DNA of 64,000 nucleotides from Adiantum capillus-veneris (taxonomy: Eukaryota; Streptophyta; Polypodiopsida; Polypodiales; Pteridaceae): the NCBI GenBank assembly GCA_014529385.2, contig CM043962.1:50294598-50358597 (forward strand). Reading direction: 5' to 3'. Made by a program: the position numbers and the translations under genes. A model generated the notes under the pieces. That model was not told the DNA's origin, did not search any database, and worked only from the letters and a program-made list of their open reading frames with translations. Numbering within the stretch: position 1 is the stretch's first letter; every line of letters starts with the position of its first letter. Of this stretch, positions 38,160 to 48,720 are shown piece after piece.

Positions 38160-38386
38160 TGTTGGAATTAGGGTTGTAGAGAAACACACACAGCTTGGAG
38201 AGGATGAAGGAAGCTCAAGGCACACAATAGAGAGTGTGTTACTTAGTGTGCAATGGAAAGATAGATAGCCCTAGAGTGATGGGCGTATATACAATGCACG
38301 GGGGAAAAAACCTCCTAAAGAGGGAAAAAATGCCCCGGCGGTCCTAGTGTGCTCACACACATCACTACCACATGTATATGGTAACA
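38160..38386 (-). repeat. Copia 3' LTR
   Basis: On the plus strand runs TGTTGGAATT to GGTAACA. In element orientation it starts TGTTACC and ends TTCCAACA. It differs from 43046-43272 at 38204, 38337 and 38385, with no indels. A TATA-like TGTATATAC lies at 38285-38293 on the minus strand. Confidence 0.96.
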
Positions 38387-38400
38387 AATCCCCCCTGGAG
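38387..38400 (-). promoter_or_regulatory. Copia polypurine tract
   Basis: On the minus strand this reads CTCCAGGGGGGATT directly before the 3' LTR TG. It is the expected plus-strand primer. Confidence 0.85.
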
Positions 38401-38461
38401 TGATGCGGTGAACGGGAGCTGGCACATGAGTAAAGGGAAGTGCCATGCCCTGAGGACAAGA

Positions 38462-39307
38462 TCAGTCCACAAAGGGGAGTAAGCCCAAATCTTTGCCGAA
38501 AGTTTCAAGCTTCTCACGAGACAATGCCTTTGTGAAAATATCTGCAAGGTTGTCCTGTGTTGGCACATAAGCCAAGCTGATCTCTCCTGCTGAGAGCCTC
38601 TCCCTGACATAGTGGTAATGCACCTCAATGTGCTTTGTGCGAGCATGAAAAACTGGGTTCCTCACAACTGCCAATGCGCTCTGACTGTCAGTGTAGATAG
38701 TGTTGGCAGTGTCCTGTCCAACACCCAAATCATCCATAAGGCGTTTGATCCATACACACTCAACCGTAGCTGTGAAGATTGCCCTGTACTCAGCCTCACA
38801 ACTCGAAGTGGCCACAGTAGGTTGCTTCTTGCTCAACCATGATATACATGAACTGCCAAGCATGAAACAAAAACCACTTGTGGACACTCGCGTGTCAAAA
38901 CAACCAGCCCAATCTGAGTCCGAAAAAGCATGTAAGTCTGGCGGCAATGATCCCCCCTTGGGATAAAACAAGCCAAGATGTAAAGTGCCACTAAGGTAGC
39001 GGAAAATTCTCTTGACAGCCTGCCAATGCTTAGACCCTGGGCTATGCATGAATCTGCTGACCTGTGAGACTCCAAACTGAATATCCGGCCTTGTGTTGCA
39101 TACATAAATGAGGCAGCCAACAGTAGTTTGGTAAAGAGTGACATCAGCAGGATCGCCAGCATCATGTAGACTTAACTTAAAACCTGTTTCCATGGGAGTG
39201 GCAATAGGTTTGCAATCCTCAAGTCCAAACTTACATAGCAATGTCTCTATGTAACTTTTCTGACACAAGGCAATACCACCATCACACTGCTTAAACTGTA
39301 TACCCAA
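38462..39307 (-). pseudogene. Copia RT C-terminus and RNase H
   Basis: A 281-codon frame with YQTTVGCLIYVCNTRPD, a typical Copia RT connection, then RNase H: FSDSDWAGCFDTRVSTSG, SSCEAEYRA, TDSQSALAV, and the terminal DNLADIFTKAL. All acidic RNase H positions are present. It joins the upstream frame through a one-base shift in a G run near 39325. Confidence 0.93.
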
Positions 39308-39745
39308 ATAATGAGCAACAGCCCCAAATATTTCATTTTGAAAGTAGCATTCAAATCAGCCTTAAATTCAGCAATATGTCTCTCATTTGGTCCAGTGATC
39401 AGCAAATCATCAACATAAAGAACCACAATGAGAAATACATCACCCTCACGCTTTACATACAATGTGCTTTCTGTTGGACTGTTACGAAAGCCTTGTTTGA
39501 CCAAATGAGTGTCAGCTTTCTCATACCAAGCACGAGGAGATTGCTTCAACCCATACAAAGCCTTGTTACATTTTCACACTTTGTCCTCTTGTCCTTTTAT
39601 GACAAAACCACGAGGCTGCGTTACATAAACTTCCTCAAATATGTCACCATTCAAGAAAGCAGTAAAAATGTCTGATTGATGTACTTCCCAACCAAAATGA
39701 GCTGCAAATGCACATAGAAAACGCACGGTAGTCATACGACAAGTG
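39247..39745 (-). pseudogene. Copia RT middle section
   Basis: Contains ALYGLKQSPRAWYEK and the catalytic YVDD (LYVDDLLITGP), intact. An in-frame TGA (39574-39576) lies just before KCNKALYG, and frameshifts bound it near 39745 and 39325. Confidence 0.92.
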
Positions 39746-40836
39746 GGAGCTCAAAAGTCTCTTCATAATCTATGCCTTTTTGCTGTGCATAACCCTTTGC
39801 AACAAGTCGAGCCTTATGGCGTTCGATCTCACCATCCGGCATGCATTTCAACTTATAAACCCACTTCGTACCAATGGCCTTTTTGCCAGGAGCCAAATCA
39901 CATAAAGTCCATGTGTCATTCTCTATAAGTGCATCATATTCTGATTGCATGGCAGTCATCCAATTTTCTGAATTCTGTGCTTCATCAAAAGACAGAGGCT
40001 CCTCAACATCATGTAAGCTAGACACAACCAAAGCATAACAATCTGATGCATAAGATGCATGGCGAGAGCCTGAACGAGTACGACTAGACAAAGGTGCATC
40101 CAATTTACTGTCACGCAAAGTGTGCACCAGCCATTTTGGCATACCTCTAGCCTGCTCATTTTGAGTCCTTTCCTCATCAAGTACATCATGTACATTTGCA
40201 TCAGTAATAGGCTTATCTAAAACATTTTCAGAAACCCCCATAGGCTGTACATTTGCCTCATTAGAAATTACATTCGTATTTCCACCATTGAAAAGAGGCA
40301 ACAAAGTGTCATAAATGTCCTGTGAGCTTACATTATTGTCTCTAGTACATGACAGCAAGGGCTTAACAGAATCTTCCACAAACACTACATCCCAAGAAAC
40401 CAGAATACGTTTTGTTTGCGGATGATACAACCTGTAACCTTTGCTTTCAGCACTATAACCAACAAAAATACATTTGACAGCCTTATCATCCAATTTTCTG
40501 CGCTGCACTTGTGGCACCAAAGCATATGCCAAACAGCCAAAAACACGCATGTGCTCAATAGAAGGTTTTCTATCATGCCATGCTTCATATGGAGTAATAG
40601 ATTGCAAAGCTTTCGTATGACACCTGTTAAGTACATAAGTGGCACACATAATGGCCTCAAGCCCAAAAAAATGCGGCAAATCTTGACTTTTGACCATACA
40701 TCGTGCCATTTCCGTGAGTGACCTTTTTTTCCTCTCAGCAACACCATTTTTCTGAGGTGTATAAGGCACTGTACATTGGTGTTTTATCCCACGACTAGCC
40801 AAAAATGCATTAAATTCATGAGACATACTCCCCCCC
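39732..40836 (-). pseudogene. Copia integrase C-terminal part and RT N-terminus
   Basis: Carries the last integrase residues from MSHEFNAFLASRGI, with the catalytic Glu in NGVAERKKRSL, the GKP(S/T)-type segment RVFGCLAYALVP, and VGYSAESKGYR. RT begins at ENDTWTLCDLAPGKKAIGTKWVYK. A frameshift at the seven-base C run 40830-40836 (plus strand) or just beside it separates it from the first frame. The stretch of the listed frame upstream of about 40830 is out-of-phase noise. Confidence 0.92.
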
Positions 40837-42807
40837 TCGATCGGAACGGAGGGTGCCCATAGTACATTTCGAGACATTTTCAGCCATAGCCAGAAATTGT
40901 TTGAAGCACATAAAAACTTTGGACTTCGATTTAAGCGGAAATACCCATGCATGCCTGGAGTAATCATCAATGAAAGTCACGAAGTACAGGTAATTGCCCA
41001 AGGACGGAGTTTGCATGGGCCCACAAACATCACTATGCACAAGCTGCAACCTGCATGTGGCTCGAACTGAACCATCCTTTGGAAATTTAGAATGCTGCAT
41101 CTTACCCAAAATACAGCCTTCACAAACATGTTTGACAGGTGCTTCAAGAGGCGGCAAAGAAGCAACCATATCAAATTTCTGCAAACGCAGCAAACTGGCA
41201 AAATTCAGATGACCAAAACGTGCATGCCAAAGTTTTGCATCTGAAATAGCCCCTGAATTTACAACAGCATTTGCAAAATTTTGTCCACACTTGTCATACA
41301 AAGTGAGCTTATATAGCCCACGGCACAAAAGCCCAGATGCAACAATTTCATCACCAAAGTTGAGATCATCAACTGTACATCCGTCATCCACAAATTTGAC
41401 TACAAGTCCAAGTCTAGCAAGTGCGGATACAGACAAGAGATTTTTCTTGATCCCAGGTACATATAGTGCATCAACAAGTGTGAAGGAACTGCCATTAGCA
41501 GCAGTGAGCACAATCTTTCCAACTCCCTGAACTGGATAAGAGGTGTTGTTGGCACAAGTGACTGAATTCCCATGAGGGACAGACTCAAGAGAGGTAAACA
41601 ATTCACGATGTGAGGTAATGTGCTTTGTAGCACCACTCTCGAAATACCACACATATGAATCTGCAGCAAGTGACAAGCATGCATCATGGACAACACGATT
41701 GTAAGTGCACTCTGCGCTAAAAGCCCATTCTGCATCAACATCAGCAACACAGTCACCTTTCACAGAAGACTCAACAATGGCTGCATTTGTAGTGGAGCCA
41801 GCATTTGCAGTGGAACCACCCTCTTTCTTCTTAGCCTCTTTGGACTTCAACTTAGGAGACGACTTGATCAAGTGATCATTGGCTTTACAATAATGGCAAC
41901 CCATCTTCTTTTTGCCCTTATCACCAGAATTTTCAGACGAAGTACTGCCAGCAGAAGCATTAGGAACAGAATTTTTGCCACTTGCAGCAGAACCATAAGA
42001 AGTGGCTGCATTACTGTTACCACCCTTTCTTTGAGAGGCAATAAAATCCTGTTCAACTGCACGCTGCCTAATCCTGTTTTTTCTAGAAAGTGACTCTTGC
42101 AACAGCAATGTGCATAATGCATCCAACTTGACAACTTCAGGATTTCCTTGGGTCATCAGTCTCCAAGTACTAGCAAAAGTCTGGTAGGAATCTGGTAAGG
42201 CATCAAGAACAATCTGCACAAGGGAACTGTCTGAAATGACTTCACCTGCAGAAATAAGATGCTCATTGATATCCTTGACACTAGCAAGGAAAGTGTCCAT
42301 ATCATCTTCCTCATGCATAATCTTCGACTCCAGCTCTTTACACAGCAAAGCAATTTTAGCCTCATTGCGGCTTGCATAAAGACCTTCTAGAATATCCCAA
42401 GCCTGTTTTGTAGATTTTGCTGAACGGATGTGAGGAACAATGGTGCGCTTCACAGACAACGCAATCAATGCATGAGCCTGCGAATCCTTAACATCCCAAC
42501 GAGCTTGTTCTGCCGTAGGCAAAACAACTCTAACAGCTGGAATCCTTGCAGCAAGACCTGCAACATCCTCAACATCGCCTACATCCTCAGAACCAAGACG
42601 TACATCAATGCCCTGCACAATGTTCCAGACACCCTTTGACACAAGAACATGTTGCATCATATAAGCCCACATAGGGTAGTTGTCCCCATCCAACCTGTCC
42701 TCAGCAGCAAACATCTTGAACACATCTGTGTTGTTGTTGTCAGCCATGGTAAATGCTGCACCTAATGTGAAAACTGCCCGAAAATAGGAGAAATGGAGCG
42801 GGAACAA
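40816..42807 (-). pseudogene. Copia gag, protease and integrase N-terminal part
   Basis: A 663-codon frame. Gag probably starts at the internal Met MADNNNTDVF (about 42747). Its zinc knuckle CHYCKANDHLIKSS has Ser for the last Cys. The protease active site reads WYFESGATKH, with Glu for the catalytic Asp of D-S-G (codon 41638-41640). Integrase shows HHCC (WHARFGHLN, CEGCILGK) and the first two catalytic Asp (VHSDVCGP, RSDRGGEY). So although the frame is long, two enzymatic or binding motifs are altered. These could be tolerated variants or inactivating changes. Confidence 0.93.
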
Positions 42808-43031
42808 CCTGTGCTATATAGCACAAACCGTAGAAGACTATAAGGCACCTGTTATGCAGAAAACGGCACTAACAAAAATTCTGCACAAAATGACGAAATA
42901 GCCTGTGCAGTACTGCCTATAGTGGAAACGGAGGCCGAAATGCGAACGCTCGCCAAAGCTCACTGAAATCGGAGAAAGTGAGCAGGTGTGTGCTGGAGCA
43001 GCTGGCAACTAAGCCCGGGAGGACGTGACCT

Positions 43032-43043
43032 GCTCTGATACCA
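43032..43043 (-). promoter_or_regulatory. Copia primer binding site (initiator tRNA-Met)
   Basis: On the minus strand reads TGGTATCAGAGC, the exact 12-base complement of the plant initiator tRNA-Met 3' end, two bases inside the 5' LTR. Confidence 0.95.
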
Positions 43044-43045
43044 AT

Positions 43046-43272
43046 TGTTGGAATTAGGGTTGTAGAGAAACACACACAGCTTGGAGAGGACGAAGGAAGC
43101 TCAAGGCACACAATAGAGAGTGTGTTACTTAGTGTGCAATGGAAAGATAGATAGCCCTAGAGTGATGGGCGTATATACAATGCACGGGGGAAAAAACCTC
43201 CTAAAGAGGGAAAAAATGCCCCAGCGGTCCTAGTGTGCTCACACACATCACTACCACATGTATATGGTAAGA
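43046..43272 (-). repeat. Copia 5' LTR
   Basis: 227 bp, aligned base for base with 38160-38386. The terminal dinucleotide pair differs at the outer end (GGTAAGA versus GGTAACA), so the outer TG of the 5' LTR appears mutated. Confidence 0.95.
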
Positions 43273-43740
43273 ATGAAAAGAAGTGCGCGACAATATGTAT
43301 ATAGTGTACATAAATACATGAAAGAAAATGGTTTCATAGAGGATAGTGAATACATTTCAGGTTTCTTTGAACAAGTTTCTCATGTAGATACTATGCTTGA
43401 GCTTGAAGCTATAATGGATTATAGCATGCAAGATGGAACCCACATTGTGGAAGTATGCTCTATGGAAATGTATGATGTGATTGAGGCTTTTGAAGATCAG
43501 AAAGATTTCAATGCTAATGAAGGACCGGAAGTGCGTGTGGAGACCAAGTACAAAACGATGGCAAGAAAAGTGAGACCAGTGGCCTTACCTTTACCATCAG
43601 ATTGCAGGAAAAATCTAGAGCAAGCTTCTTTGCAGCCGAGTCTCAGGGATCCAAAAAGAACTGGACACAAGTTCACAATGGAATCCCTAAAAGAGATAAA
43701 AGTTGGCTGTGAAGAGTTTTTAACAGAAGAAGAGTTTTAA
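43273..43740 (+). pseudogene. Element D PR-RT spacer
   Basis: Continues the frame interrupted by the Copia insertion (KRSARQYVYSVHKYMKENG onward). It encodes a spacer rich in acidic and basic residues. TAA at 43738-43740 ends it and the RT frame opens 5 bases later in another phase. Confidence 0.75.
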
Positions 43741-43744
43741 AGAA

Positions 43745-44380
43745 ATGCTTTCAAGACATGGTAAGGCTTTTGCTTTCCAGCCACATGAGATAGGGTGTGT
43801 TGATCCTAATGTTGTTGCACCTATGGTGATCTTCACTATCCCTCACGTACCTTGGAATCTACGCCCAATTCCGGTTCCAAAAGCACATTTGCCAAAGTTA
43901 ATAGAACTACTCAATGAAAAGATTAGCATGGGTATCTTGGAGCCTTCTTGTGCGCCATATTCAAACAGATGGTTCACTGTGCCTAAGAAGAATGGAGCTT
44001 TGCGGTTCATACAAGATATGCAACCTGTAAACAAGGTTACCATCAGGAATGTGGGTACAGAACCTATAGTGGATGAATTTACAGAGGCGTTTGCAGGAAG
44101 GTCAATTTACTCAATGGGAGATCTCTATTCAGGGTACGATCAATTTCAGCTAGATATTGAGAGTAGAGATCTGACAACTATGAAAACACCTTTGGGACTA
44201 GTAAGGATGTGTACCTTACCTCAAGGAGCAACAAATTTAGTTGCACATATGATGAATGGGATGAACAAGGTTCTATGTGACTTCATACCTCAAATCACAA
44301 TGCCATTTCTTGATTATGTGCCCATCAAAGGATGTGAAGACAAAGATAAAGATGAAGCTGGATTCAAGGGAGTGTCGTAA
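43745..44380 (+). pseudogene. Element D reverse transcriptase palm
   Basis: 211 codons with IPHVPWNLRPIPVPKAHL, WFTVPKKNGALRF, GDLYSGYDQFQL, TLPQGATN and catalytic strand PFLDYVPIKG. The second Asp of the LDD motif is Tyr (codon 44315-44317), so catalysis is presumably lost. The TLPQGATN and VPIKG variants differ from plant chromovirus and Tat RTs and resemble a lineage I know mainly from fungal Gypsy elements. That resemblance is from memory and needs a tree. Confidence 0.85.
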
Positions 44381-45194
44381 GTTTGTTGCAGACCATATCG
44401 AAGATTGTGAGAAGATTTTGTCAAAGCTTGAAGAAGTTAATCTTACCCTGTCAAGGCAAAAATCTGTATTTGGAGTTAATGAAGTGTTGATTGTGGGGCA
44501 TATGTGTGGTCCTTATGGTAGAAGGCCTTGTCCAAAAAAGATGGATGCAATCAAAAACATGAAAGAAATATGTACAACTATAACTGAAGTTCGAAGATTT
44601 CTTGGTGCTTGTGTCTTCTATCTTATTTGGATACCACATTATGCACATGTAGCAGATCCCCTTTATAGGTTGTATAGGAAGAATCAGAAGTTTTGATGGG
44701 AAGAAGAGCACACAAAAGCCATGAGAAAGCTAAAGAAGCTACTTCTTTCATCGCCAACCTTGAGAAAGGTAGACTATGCATGTGAGAGACCTGTCATTGT
44801 GACAGTGGACACGAGTCCTACAGGGATAGGATGGGCAGTAGGGCAAGATGATGATGAAGGAAAAAGGTATGTGGTGATATTTGGAGCCAAGATTCTGAGT
44901 TCTCGCCAACGCGATTAGGCACAAGTAAAAAGGGAACTATGGGGGGTGGTTACAGCATTGAGGTGTGACAAGGAGTACTTGATAGGGGCATCAGTGGTTG
45001 TGGAAACTGAGTGTTTGCCTCTTCTTGGAATGATCACAAACTGTTCGACTCCTGATATTGCAATGCTACGATGGATAGCCTACATAAAGTCCTTGAATCC
45101 TGAGTTCAAGCATATTGCAGGGAAAGACAATCCAATGGCAGATATGCTCTCTAGGGCAAGGTATGAAGATGAACATGACATGATTATTGAGTGA
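44277..45194 (+). pseudogene. Element D RT C-terminus and RNase H
   Basis: One frame from 44277 with in-frame stops at 44694 (TGA), 44916 (TAG) and 45192 (TGA). RT thumb and connection: LTLSRQKSVFGVNEVLIVGH, EVRRFLGACVFY. RNase H: IVTVDTSPTGIGWAVG, VKRELWGVVTAL, VVETECLPLLGM and DNPMADMLSR. The four RNase H acidic residues are present. Confidence 0.87.
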
Positions 45195-46283
45195 GATGAT
45201 GTAGGCACAAAGTTTTATACTATTGATCATGCAAAGAGTAGTCATGCATGTTTTGTGTCTTCACTTGAGTCCTTTTCAGAGGAACTAGATGAGGATGAAT
45301 GGCTCTTGATAGGTCGCTACTTAAGTACTTTGTAGAAGCAGGATGATTGGACTGAGAAGGAATTTAAGAGGATAAGAAGAAAATCATATGGATACTTCTT
45401 GAGGGATGGCTACTTATGGAATCATCCTAAACAAAGAGATGGAACAGCATTGCGTGTAGTATGCGATAAGGTTACTCAGCAACAAATCATCAAGGAGTTC
45501 CATGAAAGTTTATGGGCAAGACATTGAGGTGTATGGGCAACATTTGCCAAGGTGAAAGAAAGGTATTGGTGGAAAGGGATGTATAAGGATGTGGCTGAGT
45601 TTGTGGAGTCTTGTGTGACATGCCAAATGTATTCAAATGTACGGCATCGTGATGGACTACATCCTACTTATCCATTAGGCATGCATTACAAATGGGTTGT
45701 GGACTTGGTTACAATGCCTTTGGGACTTTGGCAAATGAGGTATTTGGTGCTTGCAAGAGAAGATTTGTCTAATCAAGTTGAAGGGCGAGCATTGAGGACA
45801 AAGAGTACACAAGCTGTATGTAAATTTCTTCTTGAAGATGTGATCTGTCGCTATGGGTGTGCGGGAAAGATAATTGCAGATAGAGGAGAATTGGATGCTG
45901 ATGAAGCAAGGGAATTCTTCTCTAGAATGGGCATCAAACTAGCTTTAACTTGTGCTTATAAACCAAAGGTAAATGGCAAAAGTGAAAGAGGACATCCTCC
46001 AATAATCAAATCTTTAGCTAAGGCTTGTGATGGTAAGCTTGGAGAGTGGCCAAGGTTACTGCCATTTGCATTGTGGGCCGACCGTACAACACATAGTTCA
46101 GTCACTGGCTATATGCCTGTTGAATTGATGTATGGTCAAAAACCTGTGATGCCAATTGAAGATGTAGTTCTTACATGGAATGTATTTCCATGGGAAGATG
46201 GAATGAGTAGAGAAGACCTTCTTGCATTGCGCATACGGCAACTAGAAAGAAGGCCTGAAGACATTGAGCTTGCAAAAGCTTGA
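45195..46283 (+). pseudogene. Element D integrase
   Basis: Same frame, with stops at 45333 (TAG), 45525 (TGA) and 46281 (TGA). The zinc region spans FHESLWARH to CVTCQMYS, with the stop inside it. The core has Asp (WVVDLVTMP), Asp (IIADRGELD) and Glu (NGKSERGH), so D,D,E is intact. GYMPVELMYGQKPVMP follows. The two TGA codons at 45525 and 46281 stand where Arg is expected, consistent with CGA to TGA. Confidence 0.87.
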
Positions 46284-46298
46284 CTAAAGAATGCAAGG

Positions 46299-46661
46299 TT
46301 GAAAAACAAAGACAGATTTGACAAGATGCATAGGCTCAGACCGAAATCCATTGAAGAAGGTGATTGGGTGTTGGTGTATGATAGTAGCCTTGAAAATCAC
46401 CACTCTACAATAAGGAAGCTTGCAAAGAGATGGTTTGGTCCTTATGTTGTCAAACATGTGCATGGAAATGCAACTTACACCTTGCGTGAACTGGATGGCA
46501 CAGAACTGAAAATTCCCAGTGCAAGAAAAAGAATTAAATTATTCAAAAGAAGAGGGGATTCTGATCCATTTGATGCACAACCAAGTGAAGAGGATGATGA
46601 AGCCAACTATATGCAAACTGAGGATGAAGGTGAGAATATGGCGTCTGACCATGAGTTTTAA
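46299..46661 (+). pseudogene. Element D integrase C-terminal domain
   Basis: 120 codons continuing the pol frame after the 46281 stop: GDWVLVYDSSLENHHS, KLAKRWFGPYVVKHV and YTLRELDGTELK form the SH3-like C-terminal domain of Gypsy integrases (the GPY-type segment). An acidic tail ends the polyprotein. No chromodomain. Confidence 0.85.
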
Positions 46662-46708
46662 TGCTCTACAAATGTTGTTGTGGCACATACCGGAGGATGT
46701 GTAGGTTC

Positions 46709-46720
46709 AGAGGGGGTGGA
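46709..46720 (+). promoter_or_regulatory. Element D polypurine tract
   Basis: AGAGGGGGTGGA directly precedes the 3' LTR (TGTCGTGCC). Confidence 0.75.
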
Positions 46721-47919
46721 TGTCGTGCCGTGGCACGTACATAGTGTGAGTAAAACATTCACCTCACTCTTGACACTTCTCGATATATGCAAATAAAAGA
46801 GATCATGTACATATTGTGATATATGTTGAAGCGTCTATTGCGGTCATTATCATGTACATACCTATCCGGGGAGTCGTGGGCCTGGATGTGGCGCATTTGC
46901 ATGATTTTCCACTTGATAAGATGATTAATTTGGTTTGACAATGTACATAGTCCAAGTGTTTCATGGTGGCACACTCATCTCGCATACGAAGACTGATGCG
47001 GGCAAAAACTGCCAAAAATAGCAGCTAACAGGCGTCGTTGCAGAATTGCATGGAAAGTGACCCAAAATGGTATATTGATGAAAAATTATGCTTATCTTTG
47101 ATTTTTATGCTTATGCAAGTGATCCCATAAATTTAGGGATTTTTCTGACTCCATTTGGGATTTTTCGCATCAAAAATAACATTTTTTGGGTTAAAAATGA
47201 GTTGAAAATGGCCTAGTTTTGGTCCAAAGTGGCAAAATAGCCCAGAAATTGACACATCAGCTCATATTTCCGTGGGAAAGAGAGAGAAGGGGGCTTTTTA
47301 CAGAAAAAAACAGCAATTTTGCACTACTGTTCAATAGCTTCCATGGTTGCGCAATCTATGGGTGCCGCAGTCCCGCCTCTTTGCAATCTTGTATCTGAGC
47401 TTGTGAGGGAGTGAATTAGGGTTTCCCCTTATCAAAATGGTGTGTGGGCTTCAATTTAGAAGCTCTTAAATCTCTGCAAACTCAGAAAATGGTCGCCGTG
47501 AAGGTGGAAGCTTGTGTATTCATTTCAACTGTTTGATGCTACGACTATGTAATTGGGGGCGAGGCTACATGATACCACCAAAGAGGTTTGGGTTTTGATT
47601 GAGAATTGTGCTTGTTTGAGTATTGAGGTTTTATGGCTGAACATTTAGTGTTCCTAATTGCTCTTTAAAGTAAAATTGTATGTGATTTGATGGTCCTTTC
47701 ATCATAATCTCGACTACCAAAACAAGCTTGTTCCAAGCACAATAGCAAAGAGGGTTTGTGACATTTTTGTCACGAACACTCTTAGATTTTCTGTCACCCT
47801 TAGAACGAGGTTGGTGATTCTCCACAAACGCTTTTTCACAAAGTGTTTGTGACTCTCATCACGAACTCTCACAGCCAGAGGTTTTGCACCTTCCCAGCTA
47901 GACCGCACACTTTTCGACA
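46721..47919 (+). repeat. Element D 3' LTR
   Basis: Direct repeat of 34363-35564. It ends TTTTCGACA and is followed at once by GT-rich microsatellite sequence, which is the continuation of the interrupted target. Confidence 0.9.
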
Positions 47920-47955
47920 GCGTGTGCGTGCGTGCGGGCGTGTGTGTGTGTGTGT

Positions 47956-48038
<83 letters not shown>
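47920..48038. repeat. (GT)n(GA)n microsatellite, right half of element D target
   Basis: GCGTGTGCGTGCGTGC followed by GT and a GA run of about 80 bases. It mirrors the GT-rich stretch left of the 5' LTR. Confidence 0.95.
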
Positions 48039-48040
<2 letters not shown>

Positions 48041-48720
48041 AACTATCGTCCACAGAGGTTATATATGATCCATGGGACCAAAAACAAAACATTACAATGG
48101 CTTCTTCTAAGTGAATGCATGAGAGACATATTAGTATATGACTATGAGTCCATCAAGAGCATGGTCAATTCCTTCGCAATCCATATCTTTTTTCCCTTCA
48201 AGGGTCGGGATTGGCATAGCAACTTTCTCCATTCTTCTTTATCCTTGAAAATGAGGATACATTGCTTGGGTGGCACATGCTTGTGTATGTCGTTGATCCA
48301 AGACACAGTTTCAGGCTTGATGTTAATTGGTTGAAGAATTTCATTAAGCTTGATGATTCCTTCTTCTAAAGTGTCCTCGTTAGTGCACCATGGTGAGTCA
48401 AGACCTCCAATCCTGACTTTGAACCCAAGAGATTCTTGAAACTGGCATTCTTGTAGGGATGCTTGTATCTCGGTGTTAATGTTCTTATTTGATGCCTTGT
48501 AGGCTCCTTTCTCAATGGCCATGCAATCTTAGTGAAGGAAACTTTGGCTTTGTTGTCTACTTCAGCAAGGATAAACCTAGCTCTTTTATTCCTTTCTTTC
48601 TTCAAGTTTATGCAAGCGCTCCTTTAGTTTTTCATTCTCCTTGTTGATGAGTTCTTGAACCTTGGCCTCCAAAACTATAATCCTTGCTTCTTGGCGAGTG
48701 GTGGAGTCCTTCCTTGGCAC
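48039..48720 (-). pseudogene. Coiled-coil plus L1-ORF1-like fragment next to a GA/TC tract
   Basis: On the minus strand, 48720-48598 encodes an uninterrupted helical segment with heptad-like Leu/Ile spacing (EAKVQELINKENEKLKERL). A stop region follows, then frame 48522-48142: WCTNEDTLEEGIIKLNEIL, CILIFKDKEEWRKLLC, PLKGKKIWIAKELT. A coiled coil followed by an RRM-like segment with an F-x-x-x-E-E pattern and a final K.I.I...LT strand is reminiscent of L1-type LINE ORF1 proteins. No ORF2 is present. The stretch between ORF end and GA tract (48039-48150) is repeated at 61824-61950. Assignment is tentative. Confidence 0.45.

Larger units (their letters stand above)
38160..43272 (-). mobile_element. 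Ty1/Copia retrotransposon, nearly intact, nested in element D
   Basis: Complete 5113-bp element on the minus strand with 227-bp LTRs that differ at three positions, a tRNA-iMet primer site, a polypurine tract, and the Copia order gag-PR-IN-RT-RH. Flanks are ATGAT (38155-38159) and ATGAA (43273-43277), a 4/5 target duplication. Removing the element and one flank restores the frame of element D, which supports these boundaries. Despite the nearly identical LTRs, the coding region has three frameshifts and one stop. Confidence 0.96.
34363..47919 (+). mobile_element. Ty3/Gypsy element D with nested Copia insertion
   Basis: Two direct-repeat LTRs (34363-35564 and 46721-47919) flank gag, protease, RT, RNase H and integrase on the plus strand. 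The interior is split by a Copia element at 38160-43272. Without that insertion the element is about 8.4 kb. The lineage features (protease LIDHGSE, RT TLPQGATN and PFLD.VPIKG) are unlike the other Gypsy elements here. GCGTGTGC occurs on both outer sides (34353-34360 and 47920-47927), but it is two bases off the left LTR edge, so a clean target duplication is not demonstrated. Confidence 0.92.

Noticed and set aside
48142-48522. Reading this as a host gene
   Set aside because: A nearby repeat copy and the microsatellite junction fit a retroelement fragment better.
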